NCBI GenBank assembly: GCA_050084515.1 | Contig: CM114274.1 | Span: 3,410,001-3,474,000 of the forward strand | DNA from: Blasia pusilla | Taxonomy: Eukaryota; Marchantiophyta; Marchantiopsida; Blasiales | Direction of reading: 5' to 3' | DNA length: 64,000 bases | Shown: in pieces, positions 23,573-37,170 of the stretch | Numbering within the stretch: position 1 is the stretch's first letter | Layout: each line of letters begins with the position of its first letter | Notes under the pieces: model-generated | The model's database searches: none | What the model saw: the letters and a program-made list of their open reading frames with translations, nothing else | What the model was told of the DNA's origin: nothing | Translations under genes and position numbers: made by a program

Positions 23573-24760
23573 TTGGCAAACTTGTACACGAATATCTCAA
23601 TTTGGACATCATAATGCCTTAACAACCTAACCTTGGTGGGCTAGGGCCGAATCGAACTGCCTAAAACCCACCACAACAGCGACCTTTTAAAATCTGCGCA
23701 AATGAATTCAGGACTATCGTCAACGAGCTATCTCATGGGACCAGGTCCTAAAACACTACACCTGTCATCACTAGGGCTGATGTTCTAGGGTTGAGGTTTC
23801 TTGGCATCAAGCATTAAGAATGCAAGCTCTAGTTAGAGATCAGGGTGACAAGATATGGTGGGTTCAGTTTTAGGGTTTAAACTTTTATATATATAGAAAA
23901 GGTTCATTAAATTTTTTTTATGGTAATTTAAGGGAGAAATGAGATTTTAAAAATCTTATCCCCTCTTGAAATGGAATAGTAGCGTTAATCATTTAAATTA
24001 AGTTTAATTTAATGGAAAATTTCTATTTTTTTTAATTCAGAATCATAGACGTGATTAAATTGAAAAAATTGTCAAGGACATATGATATATGATATAGTCC
24101 CTCATAGGATCAATGTATCTCTATGATCTAGGTAAGCATAGTGATGTTTCTTGTTCCTAGTGAGTGTTCCATTGTTGCTCATGGAACATTCATGGATAAT
24201 ATATGTTGTAATTTGCATTCATTTTATGGGTCGATAAATATGATTGTTATGTCCATGCATTCATTGTGAACTAGGTCTCTTGTAATGTGTGTAAGGATCT
24301 ACCCATGCACAAGAAAGATAAATGATATTTGTGGGTTGTGTATGAATAGTGATTTGAGTAGCAATGTGTATACACGCGTCACATGTGAGTAGCCAAAATA
24401 AAATAGATCCTCATCAAAAGAGAATTATGAGGCCATCAATAAGCAAAGAAAGGAGTTGTAATGACTTTCCATAAAGTCTATGGAACACTTAAAATCTAGT
24501 CGAGATGAAGTTAAGAAACATTATAAATATGGAAAAAATGAATGATAACATGGATTAAAGTAGATGGAACTACATTTGAAAAAGATATAAGGATAATTCA
24601 AACAATCAACAAGATTCTTTATCCATCCTTTAAGGAAGAAAAAAGAAAGGACGAGCCTACTAAGGAACCTGGTCGACATAAATACAATGCTAGCTTAAAC
24701 CAGCATAACCAGATTGGTTCCTTGTATTGGAGGGTCAAAGTGGCATAAGAGGGATAGCAT
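23573..24760. other. AT-rich spacer, nothing recognised
   Basis: No coding frame with known motifs. Low-complexity A/T stretches near 23890-24070. Ordinary intergenic DNA as far as can be seen. Confidence 0.4.
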
Positions 24761-24764
24761 GATG

Positions 24765-25855
24765 AGTAGATCATATGCCAGAGGAGGCTTATCATGACAT
24801 GTGAAACTATTTGAAAGCAGAGCCAACGTTGAAGCAAAGAAAGAGATAAAAATCCATTGGAGGCTCATTGTGGGGACCCTAAAGCAAGTTTGCACAAACA
24901 TAGACTTACCCGTCCATGGGACAAATATGCCCAATGGGTCCCCGTCTTGATTTTTTGGTATCCTGATTTCCCGTATGGGCTCAGGATGTGGGAACAGCTG
25001 CAGGCAGGGATCAAACAGGTGTTTGGGCTATGATCCCTCGCCAAGCCCGCAAAGGAAGCACGGTTGCACAAAAATAGACAAGTTTGTCCTTAGACAAGTG
25101 TAGACACTAGAGATGTCCACGGACATGAATTACAAGAGGTTGGGCCCACACTTATAGCTTGTGGTGGAAGGCAAGGTAGGGGCAGGTGGGGCAGTAAGGG
25201 GAGAGGGTCACAGTGGAGGTGGAGGAAGGAAGAAACGGGTAAGTGCGGAACATGGAGGCAGTTAGGGGGGATGTGTGTCCCACATGGACAAGTCCTTCCA
25301 TAGGACGGACGTAAGTCCATGGACATATGTTCGCAGACATAGACTTTGTCCACATGCAACCTTGAAAGGGAGGGCTGTAGACCTACATAAGGCCAACTCG
25401 CGTAGGCCAATCACGGGCCCTATGTAGGCCTTGAGCCCACCTTGTGTGGGCCTACCACAGACTTGATGCGGGCCTCTAAACGGGTGATGGATCGTTAGAC
25501 TGGATGCGTGACGGTCCAACCCGGGCCTATGTTGGAGCCTTGCTGCGGGTTGTGGGAACCCAAGCCCGCACAGACATGTTTGTCCCTATGACACACATAA
25601 GTCCATGGACACGGACTTTGTCCATGTGCAATTTTTCCCTAAAGGGCATGGAAGAGGCTTATCATGTCATGTGACACTGTTTAAAATTAGAGTCAAAGAT
25701 AGAGCAATGAGAGCTCTTTAAATCCATTTGAGGCTCATTGTGGGGACCTCAAGGATATGGAGGATGCTTACCATAACATGTGACACTATTTTAAATTCGA
25801 GTCAAAGAGAGAGCTCAAAATCCATTCGAGACTCGTCGTAGGACCCTAAATGGCC
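24765..25855. repeat. ~110-bp tandem repeat, three units, first split by a transposon
   Basis: Units share GAGGAGGCTTATCATGACAT-, GTGACACTATTT-, AGAGTCAAAGA- and GAGGCTCATTGTGGGGACC-like segments: 24765-24884 resumed at 25645, then about 25650-25760, then 25765-25855. The repeat phase continues across the insertion once it is removed. Confidence 0.75.
24885..25636. mobile_element. 752-bp non-autonomous hAT-like element
   Basis: Flanked on both sides by the identical 8-bp CCCTAAAG (24877-24884 and 25637-25644). The ends are imperfect inverted repeats, CAAGTTTGCACA at the left and TGTGCAATTTTT at the right, with further partial inverted similarity inwards (CCATGGACA-type motifs). An 8-bp target duplication with short terminal repeats is the hAT signature. 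No transposase is encoded, so it would need enzyme supplied from elsewhere. Confidence 0.75.
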
Positions 25856-25859
25856 TAGA

Positions 25860-26630
25860 TTGCTATAACTATGTGACGGCTTCAAAGAAAGGAGTCTCTA
25901 TTGCTGGGCACACTAGTTAGAAAATGTTTGCTGGCTGCATTTCTCTTTATGGAGAATTCTGGTTACTTCCATGGTCCTCACTATAAGATGGGGCCCCTAA
26001 AGAGAACCTACTTGTGCATTCAACTTCAAATAAAGCAATTAAGGTTAAATACTATGCCAACCCAACCTTATCCAAAGTGTTATTTTTCAATGGTCTTGAT
26101 ATAAACTAGTGTGGGGCCCTTTGAGAGAGGAGCCAAAATTAATTATAAACACCTATAACGGACATGTGGATAGGTTAGGTGGAGAGGAAATAAAATGAAG
26201 AGTACTTTTAAAGGCCATAATTATTAAAAAATATATAAATTTTTTTGTAAACTAATAAGAAAATCCGACCAAAGGAATGAAATTTTTTGAGAAGGACATA
26301 AATACATTTATTCCTATTTCTTAACACGATATTTGAAATTCTATTCTATTCTATTCTATGAAATACAACTTACAAACTACAATATGACTCGCATACGTGG
26401 CGCTTCTGTAGTATCTGTATAGAGCGCTGTACTTCATGAAAGACAGGACGGCTTTAATTTTAGACACGTGCCGAACTCTTATGTATGTCAGAGAAGATCA
26501 GCGAAATTCAAACGTCGGAACACTGACATGTCAAGGTCCCTGGGACAGCGACTCTTGACTGATGTGACGGAAGTTTGACCACTCCTTTAGTAGTTGACCG
26601 ATGGTATGCAACCCAGGGTGCGGGGAGTTT
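25860..26630. other. unassigned spacer
   Basis: A 67-codon open frame at 25901-26104 has no recognisable motif. The rest is AT-rich with a short ATTCT repeat near 26340. Nothing functional supported. Confidence 0.35.
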
Positions 26631-26639
26631 TTTCGTGAC

Positions 26640-26850
26640 AACCCGTACATTTCCGGTCTCTACAAAACCGAGCGGCAATTTTTGAAGATTTGGTCATTCC
26701 AGCCGGCTAAACACATACGAATACAAAGGACACCCTCCCTGAACCCTCGGTTTTTGGCCGGTAAGTGACAAACTGAATCGAAAATTCTCAAATTCTTCCG
26801 GCCAGCTCAACACGTAACCCCGGTTCTCCCCGGACATTGATGCAACCGTA
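26640..26850 (+). repeat. dispersed repeat, copy 1 (second copy at 49605-49795)
   Basis: TTTCCGGTCTCTACAAAAC, TTTTTGGCC, TTCCGGCCAGCTCAACACGT and GGTTCTCCCCGGACATTGAT occur in the same order and spacing as in 49605-49795. Family unknown; probably a fragment of a larger transposon or of duplicated promoter-like DNA. Confidence 0.7.
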
Positions 26851-27791
26851 GCAAGTCTACGGGTAGATACGGCATATACCCTCATGAATCCTGGAGCCAT
26901 AAGTCTATCAAGCAAGATGCTACACTAAAGGTTTTCCTTTACATGTAAGAGAAGGTGAAGGGAATGGGACTCCCTCCAAACTTAAACATGCAATACTAGT
27001 TGGTACTCGTGGGATGCACGGTCCTTTGCATATACCCGAAATGTACACGGGCCTTGTGCATTTATGGACCCTCCTGAAATATAAGTTGCTTTAGGGTATA
27101 TAAGCGACGGGTTTAGGGTGACATGTGTCATCCTCTGCAAGTGTCGTTATGTTAGAAACACTCCTCAGATTATAGTTTAGATGCGTGAAAATTTTTCAAT
27201 TGAAGATTAAAGGTCATTAAGAGAAGGATTTAAATTATAGTTTATTCTTCCACGTCCTTGGAAAATAAGATTTACTCTATTTTTGGTTGAAAAATCGCAT
27301 AAAAATGACAAAAGAAAATGATTTATTTCCTTAAAGCTTTCACCATGACTCGCAATGGGGTATCTAAGGGGGTACAATGGGATACAAGAAGTTACCCATA
27401 TGCTTCGAGTAGTTGCACCAATACACTTCAAAGGATAATCATGAAATCCTCTCATAGATTAATAATGGTGTTCGGCTCATATTACAAAGGGACCTATAAT
27501 CATCTACCTAAAATAATACTATTTTTCTTTTTAAAACATGACTTCTAAAAAATAATTTACCTCTTCTAAATCAATTTTAGAGGAGAACCGGGTTAGCCAG
27601 AGTAATTTTAAAATTACGGATTCAGTTTTTAATCATTGGCCAAAAACATAGACTCTCTTTTGTATTTATATCTAAATAGCTGGCTGGAATCATGTAAATT
27701 CTAAATCATCTTAATAATATATAAGATGATTTAGAAGATGATGAAGAATATATTTTACACCCGATTAATTTTTTTTTTTATGAATCCACTC

Positions 27792-28385
27792 TGTCGTGAG
27801 CATACACATCGCTACACAATCCATATCGTTGGTCACATCTACACACCACACAACACCGGTCTTCCCCAACATATGGGTAGATCCACACATAAATGAAATA
27901 CACTCAGGCATAAACGGCTCACCCGGCCCAAAACTCCACTCATGAATCTACATTGGCATATCAAACCACATCCACCCTCCGCTATGAGGCAATCCGGACG
28001 CTAGCACCCTAACTCCTACGCACCCACGAACGTCTATGCAAGAGAGGCGCTCCTAAGGCTCAACATGAGAAAGATGGCTTGGGAAAGCCATCTTCCTCAC
28101 TCTCATACCCTTGGTGCTCTTATACTTTTGGCTTTTCCCCCAAAAATAGCCCTACCAACGGTAACCTGCGTGCACAAGTTATCGGGTGACCGTTGACTCG
28201 GTCAACGGGTCATCTGACGGATTAAAACCAAAATAGGGAAATCTCCATAAATGACATTCCCGACACGAGAGACTTGTCGCCAACCTCATCTTACATCTCA
28301 GAACGAAGTTACACCCAAACAACCAACTGACTCTCTATGTCGTCGACGTGATAGAACTCTACCTACGTCAAAATAAGTTGTGACA
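27792..28385 (-). repeat. antisense solo LTR of a second, related family (family B)
   Basis: Read on the minus strand it starts TGTCACAACTTATTTTGACG and ends TGCTCACGACA, the same TGTC/GACA ends as the methyltransferase family. The tail GTAGCGATGTGTATGC is also shared. The internal sequence differs (GTTGACCGAGTCAACGG, CAGGTTACCGTTGG). A plus-strand relic of the same LTR lies at about 33310-33716. No clear target duplication. Confidence 0.7.
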
Positions 28386-28867
28386 ACTTGTATTTGAGTT
28401 AGAAAAGTGCACTTCCAAAGCGGAATTTCTTTCTAAAGTTCACATCGCACAAGGAGTAGCACTAGACAAGAGATACCTCCATTGCACTCTGTTAAACAAA
28501 GTGGGCTGGAAATCTACCTCATCCGTGGGAGAGAAATTTTCATCCCACCATTACTCGACCCTCCATATTAAGATACTAGTTGATGTACGTGTTATGAAAT
28601 TATGATCTTCAAATTTAAAATGCCTCCGATCCTTATTTAAATTAATTGTCTCCTCTTAATAAACTCTCTCTCTCTCTCAAAGTGACATGTGTCAACACCA
28701 TAAAAACCCTTAGAGGACGCGTGTCAACACCTCATCAGGGTTTGGTTTAACTCCATATTCTTTTAATTATATAGATTGTGATGAAAAGGGAAAACATGAT
28801 CACTTGGATATACTTCCTAAAAAACTTAATTTCATCCCATTTCCTATGGACATGAAGGATAAAGTGG

Positions 28868-29515
<648 letters not shown>

Positions 29516-30570
29516 GCTCACGCTATGATGATTGCGCTTTGGAGAGGTCTCTTGGAAAAGTCCAAGAGACAAAACATGCAATAGAGTTTGTGCGTTTCAT
29601 GCATTTATGGTCGCGACCACAGAATTTGGACCAAATGTGAATCAAGACTTGAGATGAGTTGAGTCTATGAAGGTTGGTTGCCAAAGAGGTGAGAACCCGT
29701 TTTGGAATACGACTAGCATTTGGGGATTTTGACAGTATTTCAGACCATAACGTTTAGTTCCGAGATGCATTTGGGACAAGTAAGGTGGCGTTGGAAAGCT
29801 TATGCTAAGATGATTACGACGCATAAGCTCTTCTTACAATTGTAAGAAGAGTCGAGTTGAGGGCCAAATTGAGGGGCCCGATTGTCTTTCCCTAAAGTTA
29901 GGGGGAGGGCCGTGATCCCTAAAAGTACTAGTAAGGGGGAGTGTCCCCAAGGATTCTTGGAACACGAACCCCACTTTGAGTGCCAAACGGCATCTCAAGG
30001 GCACGGGATGGAACGGGAGTTTGGCGTTGGAACACGAAACCCAAACCTAATCCAAGGGAGTGGATTTCGTAAGCCACACTTGGATTCCAACACGTGACTT
30101 AATTTTTTTAAAGTCACGATTAGGGACTCATTGGACACTTAGAACCGCGAGACATGAAAACGCCGTTTGAGGTTCTTGAACCGACCAGAAAGTCTGTTCC
30201 AAGTCTTGAAAGACTTCCCTGTATTGTAAATCATGAAACTAGGAAGGTTGAGCTTGATGAGAGGCTGAGTCGAGAACTCGGAAATTTAGAACGCTGATTG
30301 ACCTAGATCTGACTAACGCAAATTTGTGTTTGGATGCAGATCACGATTGAGAGCATGTCCTACTGAAGGCATGCTTTCCCAACATTAATTATATATTTAC
30401 GTTCAAGGAGAGTAGGCGCATGACACTATGGGGGAGAGGTTTGACTCGTTCCTTACGGACTGCGCTCATCATCTCTAGTCGAGGAATGGGTTGTCCTTAA
30501 CTACTCCGATTCTTTATTGTAGGAAATGGGTCTTCATAGCTTTGTAGCGTGCCCAGGCTAATGGGCTTTG
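29516..30570. other. unassigned DNA with a 24-bp palindrome
   Basis: No coding region recognised. 29828-29851 is a perfect 24-bp palindrome with half-site CTCTTCTTACAA. Confidence 0.4.
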
Positions 30571-30812
30571 CGGCGGGCTCAGGCTGTGGGAGACGCCACC
30601 GCTAGAGGCCCACTTAGTGGTAGTGATAGTTCTCTAGGAGTTGATGATATTGTTTCTGTTGTTGGTGAGTTCAGTCGATAGGAGGGCATGTCCCCTTCTT
30701 CCTTTTCTGGGCCAGTTGTGGCCTTTAAGTACTTGACTCTTGGAGTCCCCCTCTTTTGTGTTTTTGATGGATTTTCCATCATGCATTTTTATTGAGGTGA
30801 AAAAAAAAATCA
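30571..30812 (+). other. possible 3' end of a poly(A) retroposon
   Basis: GC-richer sequence ending in a short A run (about 30799-30808) after TTATTGAGGTG. It resembles the 3' end of a LINE-type insertion, but no target duplication or coding motif was identified. Weak. Confidence 0.2.
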
Positions 30813-32080
30813 ACCAAAGTTCCTATCGAATTGCCTTTGACACCCAAAATAAAATTTGCATGAGTTAATATAGATACAACATTCCCTAACATTCTGTGAC
30901 CCCTATGGTCAATGCAGTGTTCCTTTCCCATCCGTCCATCCTCCCAATAGTCAGCCCTCCGTCCATCATTCATTCACTATTCAACACGTTGCAAGTAGAA
31001 AGAACTTCTGTCGTTGGAAAGATCTGGGACTCGGGAACAACGACTCGAGTTGTGAGCTAAGGCAGACCAGCCGGAGACATGGATATTCAAACTCCAATTC
31101 TAGGTACTGGCTGATGGCGTACGCTGGTCACACATTCTCCCAAAGGAAGGATTTTTTTGATTTACTAGTTAATGCCTATGAGGACGGTGCGATGCATGGT
31201 CATTTGTCTCCCCAACCAGAAATGTTTACGCCCCTCATATACGCGACCTTATTTTCCCAACCCCATCATATACGCACCCCTCTTGCATATGTCGCCATGT
31301 CAGAATACTCCTCCCATTATAGTATAGATTTTGTTCTACATTGTTCTCTTGCATGCAAACTCCCCGCCTCTCTGCAGATTTGCCATCTATTCCTCTCGCC
31401 CCCTTCCTATGGCTCTCTCTTCCATTCCGGGTTCGGCCGGACGGGTGGCAGACCAATTTTTTGCAACTCCAGCCACTACAAAGGCCCTAGGGATGGCTCG
31501 CCTCAGCAAATGATAGTGTACTAACTCACCGGTCGTGATAACAGCACAGCGGAGAACCCAAGGGTAAATGGATTGCGGGCCCTCTAGACTTTATCTATAT
31601 ATTTCTATTACTATTACTAGTAAGGTACCCGTGCGATGCATGGGAAATAAAAAAATGTTTGAAGAGCTTTTATTAGTATATAGCGCGTGAAGGGAAGGGA
31701 TTAATGATGTTGCACACAAATTAAAACTTTTTTCTTGCTAACCATAAGTCTTAGATGTGAAACATTTTCTTGCTGCCCAGGTGGCATGTGTCAAACTGAG
31801 AGGTGTTTGCAAATCAAGAAGGCACTCTCCCATACTAATATAGATTGGTAGTTGTTGCCCATGAATATGTCGGCCCTACCTTAGGCACTAGTCCGTGAAG
31901 GTGAGCGTAAATTTACAAGGAAAGGAGAGGTAAAAGGGTATTTAGTAAAGTTAGCCCGACGTTTCTTGACCGGTGGATATGGCTGCTCAGACTTATGTTG
32001 GTGGACTTAGTTAAAGGACGGTGGTATGCTTTTCTACTCTGCCATGGTTTTCCCTGATATACAAACGTGATGGGTGGTTT
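30813..32080. other. unassigned spacer
   Basis: A 136-codon open frame (31114-31524) shows no motif. GGTACCCGTGCGATGCATGG at about 31623-31643 is a short inverted-repeat-like motif of the kind found in plant transposon ends. A CATGTGTCAAACTGAGAGGT stretch near 31786 resembles TGTCA-type repeat debris. Nothing firm. Confidence 0.3.
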
Positions 32081-32082
32081 AT

Positions 32083-32683
32083 CACATGGCTACACAACAT
32101 ACATCGCTGTCACCGAACACACACATAAACACGCACGATCCCATGCTAACTTATGGCATCCAAACAACGAGACAAGAAGTACCAAAATATCTCCAATAAA
32201 TCAAGATCCAATCTCTCTCAACACCATAGCTTTCAAATGTGTACACTCTCACATGTCTCTCTCAATGTCAAACCAAACCCACTCTCCTAATGAGAGGTTT
32301 GGGTTACACACACAAGGCAAGCAAGAACATGGTTTTGCCGCCTCATGCCAAGAGGTTCAACAAAGAAAGAATGAGATCTCAAGCTCTCTCTCCTTGAGAT
32401 ATACCCCTCCCCTCTCCCAAGTCACCTCCTTGGCTATTGACCTGATATAGGAGGTCAATGGCCACTTACCAAAAAATAGAAAGTCAACCATATATTCAAA
32501 ATGGTACTTACCTAACATAGTAAGTTCCTCAAATGGCTCCAAATGAGCCGAAATGAAAGGGAAACCTGCTCTCTCAAGTTTCCTAGGGCCTCAGTAGGTC
32601 ATCCTCAACCTCTTGAATCTGTCCTCCACAACTCGCAAAGGCGCTCTACTAGATCTCACTGATCTATCCTAAAAGACGTGACA
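32083..32683 (-). repeat. antisense solo LTR of the methyltransferase-bearing family
   Basis: The minus strand reads TGTCACGTCTTTTAGGATAG at its start (32683) and keeps LTR order to GATGTATGTTGTGTAGC, including the TTGGAGATATTTTGG tail directly after GGATCTTGATTTA. It loses the last ~20 bp. It is the best evidence that the tail is a genuine part of the LTR. It matches the 3' LTR of element 2 more closely than element 1 (TCTTTTAGG versus ACTGTTAGG). Confidence 0.8.
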
Positions 32684-33129
32684 ACATATAGTATTGTGTG
32701 ATAACCAGACTGAGTCAATCCTGATCATTCCATAACTCTTGTAGCTACAATGCGCCTTTAGATTGCGTGCGGTGTCGTTGAACGTGACATCATGTCACCA
32801 ATAATCTTAGAGTGCACGAACACTTTTGAGTTTGATCTTTTGACAAGAGAAGTGTCACTTGCTTCTGCACCACATCTTTGAGTATTGTGTCAAGATGCCT
32901 TTAGCTGCACCACTTTGTTGAAGTTCTAGGTTGTGTCGCACTGTTGAGGAGGAATAAGTCATGTAAACATCAAGGAGTTAGCCATGCTGAGGATGAGAGG
33001 ATTTTATGTTACAATTGCATTCATGAAAAGTTGAGATTATCTAGTAGTATCACTATTGCATTTTTAGGTTCCTCATTCTAGTCAAAAATTTGCATTCTTT
33101 AGGGGTTTTTCAAGGTATTGAGTATAGAG

Positions 33130-33716
33130 ATTATTATGTGGATGGGTAGAGATGCTAAGAAAATTGATGATGTATGGGGTAGGGGAATAGACCCGTATAG
33201 GATGCCACAAATTGATAATTATTTCCTGTGTTAGATTAGGGAATATAGATCATCATAGAGTGTTGTCGTACCATGCCACTTTTCACCATATCATACACGT
33301 ATTAGATTGACAATTATCGCATCTTAGTTAGCCGACAGGTAGAGTTCTACCGCATTGAGGGCATAGAGGGTCTGCAGGCTATTTGGATGTAACTTCATCT
33401 TGAGATATTAGATGAGGTTGGCGATAGCTCCATTGCATCGGGAACATCATTTCTGAAAATTTTTCCTATTTTGATCTTAGTTAGTTAGGTGACATGTTGA
33501 TTGAGTCAATGATCACTTGATAACTTGTGCACACAGGTATCGATGGGTGGGATGACTATTTTGGGGGGCTCTTGGCTCTTCCCAAGGCTATATTGTATGG
33601 TCTCGATGTATATGCGTGAGTATATTTTTATTTATGAGTAAATCAACATGTGTGTTGGGAAGATCAATGTTGTATGGTGTGTAGATGTGACCAACGATGT
33701 GTATACGCATGACACA
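33130..33716 (+). repeat. decayed gypsy leader plus family-B LTR relic
   Basis: GATGATGTATGGGGTAGGGG with AGACCCGTATAGGATG echoes the leader of elements 1 and 2 (ATGTATGGGTTTAGGGGACA). Then about 33310-33716 matches the family-B LTR (GGTAGAGTTCTA, GATGAGGTTGGCGA, GTGTGTAGATGTGACCAACG), ending ACGCATGACA. Confidence 0.6.
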
Positions 33717-34000
33717 ATGTATGAAGGTGTAGAACGCTAGAATCAAATCCAAGAGCTGCATGCTGAGTTAATGTATAATTGAGATTTAACTTGTTGAGAG
33801 CGAGAGTGGTCTTGCAAAGGGGGCATGAGGGCCACTACGATATCCTTTTGGGATTTTGAGAGGCAAGGTTGTTCATCAAAGCATGGTGACAGACATAAGG
33901 TATACTTGGAATGGTGTAAGGTATTGAAGATGTACACATGAGGAACAGCTTCAACCTCCTTTGGTGTTATCCTCAGATAGAAGAGAGACCTTAGAGAAGG
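33717..34000 (+). pseudogene. relic of gag 5' region, third copy
   Basis: GGGCATGAGGGCCACTACGATATCCTTTTGGGATTTTGAGAGGC-type order (here interrupted) parallels 15028-15070 and 35380-35415, where gag begins. The later CTTCAACCTCCTTTGGTGTTATC parallels CACCTCGACCTCCTTG. Too decayed to translate. Confidence 0.5.
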
Positions 34001-34046
34001 TTTTTTTCATCTTTTCATTGAGGACGTTGATTGATCCTAGCTACCT

Positions 34047-34114
34047 CATGGGTGTGGAAGATGGACAATTGGAACATGGAACCATGTTCCAATTGTCCAT
34101 CTCCCACACCCATG
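34047..34114. repeat. 33-bp near-perfect inverted repeat at the 5' edge of element 2
   Basis: CATGGGTGTGGAAGATGGAC running to AACATGG is followed, after two bases, by its reverse complement ending CTCCCACACCCATG. One mismatch is visible in the stem. It sits exactly where similarity to element 1 begins (34115). Confidence 0.9.
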
Positions 34115-35360
34115 CCAAATTTTGTGTAGGAGAAAGAGACATTGCGCTTTACATCAGTCCCTGTCAGTTTTTACTGGAATGTCCTATTCTCAATATTTTT
34201 AATTTTGTTGTAGATCGTAAAGCTGTGCACGCTAAACACTAAACAATGCGCAATTTGGAGTTGTAAGCAAAAATTTATGGTCAATCTTGCAAAATTTCCA
34301 TTGCTAGGCTATTTTTAGGGTTAAATTGTTCAAACCCTAAACCAGCCGCCACAACGGCGGCGGCCGTTGCCGTCATAGTCAACATCAACGGTCTACTATC
34401 AACGGTCAACCATCATCGTCATCGATCGGCCATTACCATCAACGGTCAAACTTCACCGTCAACGGTCCACCGTCCGTTGTCCACCCTTTGGTTGCCATTC
34501 CGCCATTACGGAGTGGAGGGTCTTCCACGACGTTCGTTGATTCTCTGACTTGCATCGCCACTACGTACTTTGTTTTGGCCGCCACCGTCATCGCAGTTTC
34601 GTCATCAACAAGTGATGGCAGATGACTTCCGGTTATGATGTTTGAGTTTTGATTTCATACTGCTATGTTGTGATTGGTAGCCGCTCGACGACGATCGAGT
34701 ACCGTGTCGTGACGCCCGTAGCCGCAACGCGCCGCCGATTGCTGCGCCATGCCACTCGTGGCTGCATCGCACCATCTCGATCGCGGAACCACTCCTTCAC
34801 TAGGGAGCAGAGCATGTGAATTTCTGATTGAGGAGGGTATGCCGCCGAGTGCCGCACCCCATTCCCGAGTGCCGTGGTGTTTGTAGCCGTTCCGTGCCGC
34901 TAGTGCCGCACCGGATCGCTCGACTTGCACCGCACATCGAGGAGGTTGAACAACGTCAGTACGAGAGGAGTACGACTTGCTGATTGGAGGAGTTATCTTC
35001 ACGACCGAGTTGGGGTCAAGATTTGCAGTTTCCGAGGAGCGACATCAAAATTATTGTCAGGTTACCCATTTTGGTCTCTTACCCTGCACGTGTGAGGGAT
35101 TTCCGAATATTGGGAAGTTATTTGGGATATTGGGTTTCATGTTGATGCTAGGAGCATCGATGATGTATGGGTTTAGGGGACATAGACCTGTGTGGGATGT
35201 CCAGAGTTGAGGATGGTTTGTCGATGAGACGATAGATCGGTTGATTTGCCGCATCACGCTGCTTGTTGCCGCACAACACACGTCTCAATGAGAGAGTGTA
35301 GATTGAGTACCGCACGTTTAGTTTGATTGATTGAGAGATTACTCACGAGATTGAGAGTGA

Positions 35361-36646
35361 TTGTGTGAGAGGACCACGAGGGCCATCACCGTGTCCTTTC
35401 GGGATTTTGAGAGGCGAGGTAGTGGACCTGAGAGTAGCTCTAGAGGATTTACCCGGAGTGGTGCAAGGTTTCAAGGGTCTCCACATGAGAGACCACCTCG
35501 ATCTCCTTCTGTGTCGTCTTCAGACAAGAGTGAGCATATAGAGGAGTGTGTTAGTAATCCACCGTACACATTGAGTGGTCCTACTAGTTGGGCGTACGAG
35601 ATGGACGACCGGGGTAGAGGACTGCGTAGGTTTTTGGGTGTTGTAGGCACTACAGAGCTACACGACTTCATTGCGGAGTTTAGGAGTTGGTGTGACTCAC
35701 CGCGGGCTAGGAACTCTAGAGAGTTACATTTACAGCATGGAACGGTATGTTCTAGCATTTAGAGGGGGCGCCCATGGACGATTACCATGAGTTCTCCCAC
35801 AGATATGCTCAGGAGATTGAGGCATGGCGACTCTTCTATGACGCACACTATGTGTCATGGATGGAGCCGTTCCCTGATGAGGAAGAAGAGTCAAGAGAGG
35901 CTACTCCCTCTTCCACTAGTGATGTTTTAGCAGGGGTCACTCGCACTGGAGCAATTGCACCATATAGTCGGGTTCGTCCCAGGTTCAACCCCATGGTTGA
36001 GTTCTTTGCTGAGTTGAGGGCCAGCTACCAAGGGGTACGGACGGAGAAGTTGCGGAGCATCCACGACTTCCAGAGGCGCCCGGGTGAGAGTTTGCGTGAG
36101 GCTTACACTCGCTTGTGTCGGTTGATCAACGTCACTCAGGGGATAACAGAGGCTCAGGCTATCCAGTCATGGTACGCGATGCTGGAGCGGACCTTGTGGA
36201 CACGTGTACAGGAGGGGATGCTTCTTATGAACATCTCCCCTACGTTGAGAGATGTTTTTAGGACCCTTGAGAACATTGAGCGCAACGTGGCGGAGGAGAG
36301 CGTAGCCACCATGGATTTTAAGCAGAGCGATCCACGATTGTCTACAAAGACTGCGGCAAAGAACGTGGACTTCGAGATAGGTCGACTACGGCACCATGAG
36401 CTCAGGGAGGATACCGGGAGGCCGTGCCATAGAGACCTGTGCCTTCATATACGGCTCAGCAGCAACAACCTACTATTACTTGCTGGTCATGTGGTGGAGC
36501 ACATCATCAGCGCGATTGCACTTGTCAGGGTCACGGAGGTGTGCCTCAGCATGGAGGAGGAGATGGTGATGTACCAGGAGGTTATCAATGTGACTATTGT
36601 TAGAGGTATGGTCATACATGCGCCAGGTGTTTCACTTACATCCTGA
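35361..36646 (+). pseudogene. gag of element 2
   Basis: Two frames. 35361-35762 (133 codons) is the N-terminal part. 35774-36646 (290 codons) contains the capsid-like segment SLREAYTRLCRLINVTQGIT and ends near the zinc knuckle. The knuckle CDYC(stop)RYGHTCARC lies in another frame at 36589 with a TAG inside it. A 4-bp deletion relative to element 1 near 35726 separates the two frames. Confidence 0.72.
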
Positions 36647-37170
36647 GTTACGTCCGGACCGAGGGCTAGAGAGGGCACCAAAGCGAGTAGCTGGTCCGGG
36701 TGGGCCTAGAGATCATGCACCAGGTGGTCCCGTTGGGGGACGAGGAGCTGGAGTTGCCCGTGGAGGAGGTAGAGTACCACCACTTAGATGCATCAAGGGA
36801 GATGCCAGATGTGAGGTTGGGATGGATGCTCAGATACAGGAACAGATTGCCGCTATGGCATTGAGGCTACCCGATGCCGGATCCATGGCATCGACATCAT
36901 ATGGAGCAGCCAGAGATTTGGAGGATCGTGGTTGGATGTGCAGGGTTGCCTAGATGGAGGCCGCTGCAGTTGTGATGCGTGGAGCAGCCATAGAGTTAGA
37001 TCCACAGCGAGGGAAAGCCAAAAAATAGACTAGGCTTCCTCAGTCTTTCATGTTGTCCGAAGCGATGAAGACCCCATCGATGGATCCTCATCAAAGTTCC
37101 TGGAGAGTTGGTGATGTTGTTGGTGTGCAAACACGGAGGGCGATGGGAGAAGCGAGTGCGATGACTCCTA

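Noticed and set aside
30571-30812. Full LINE insertion with poly(A)
   Set aside because: Only a short A run and no coding motif or target duplication; kept as a weak note only.
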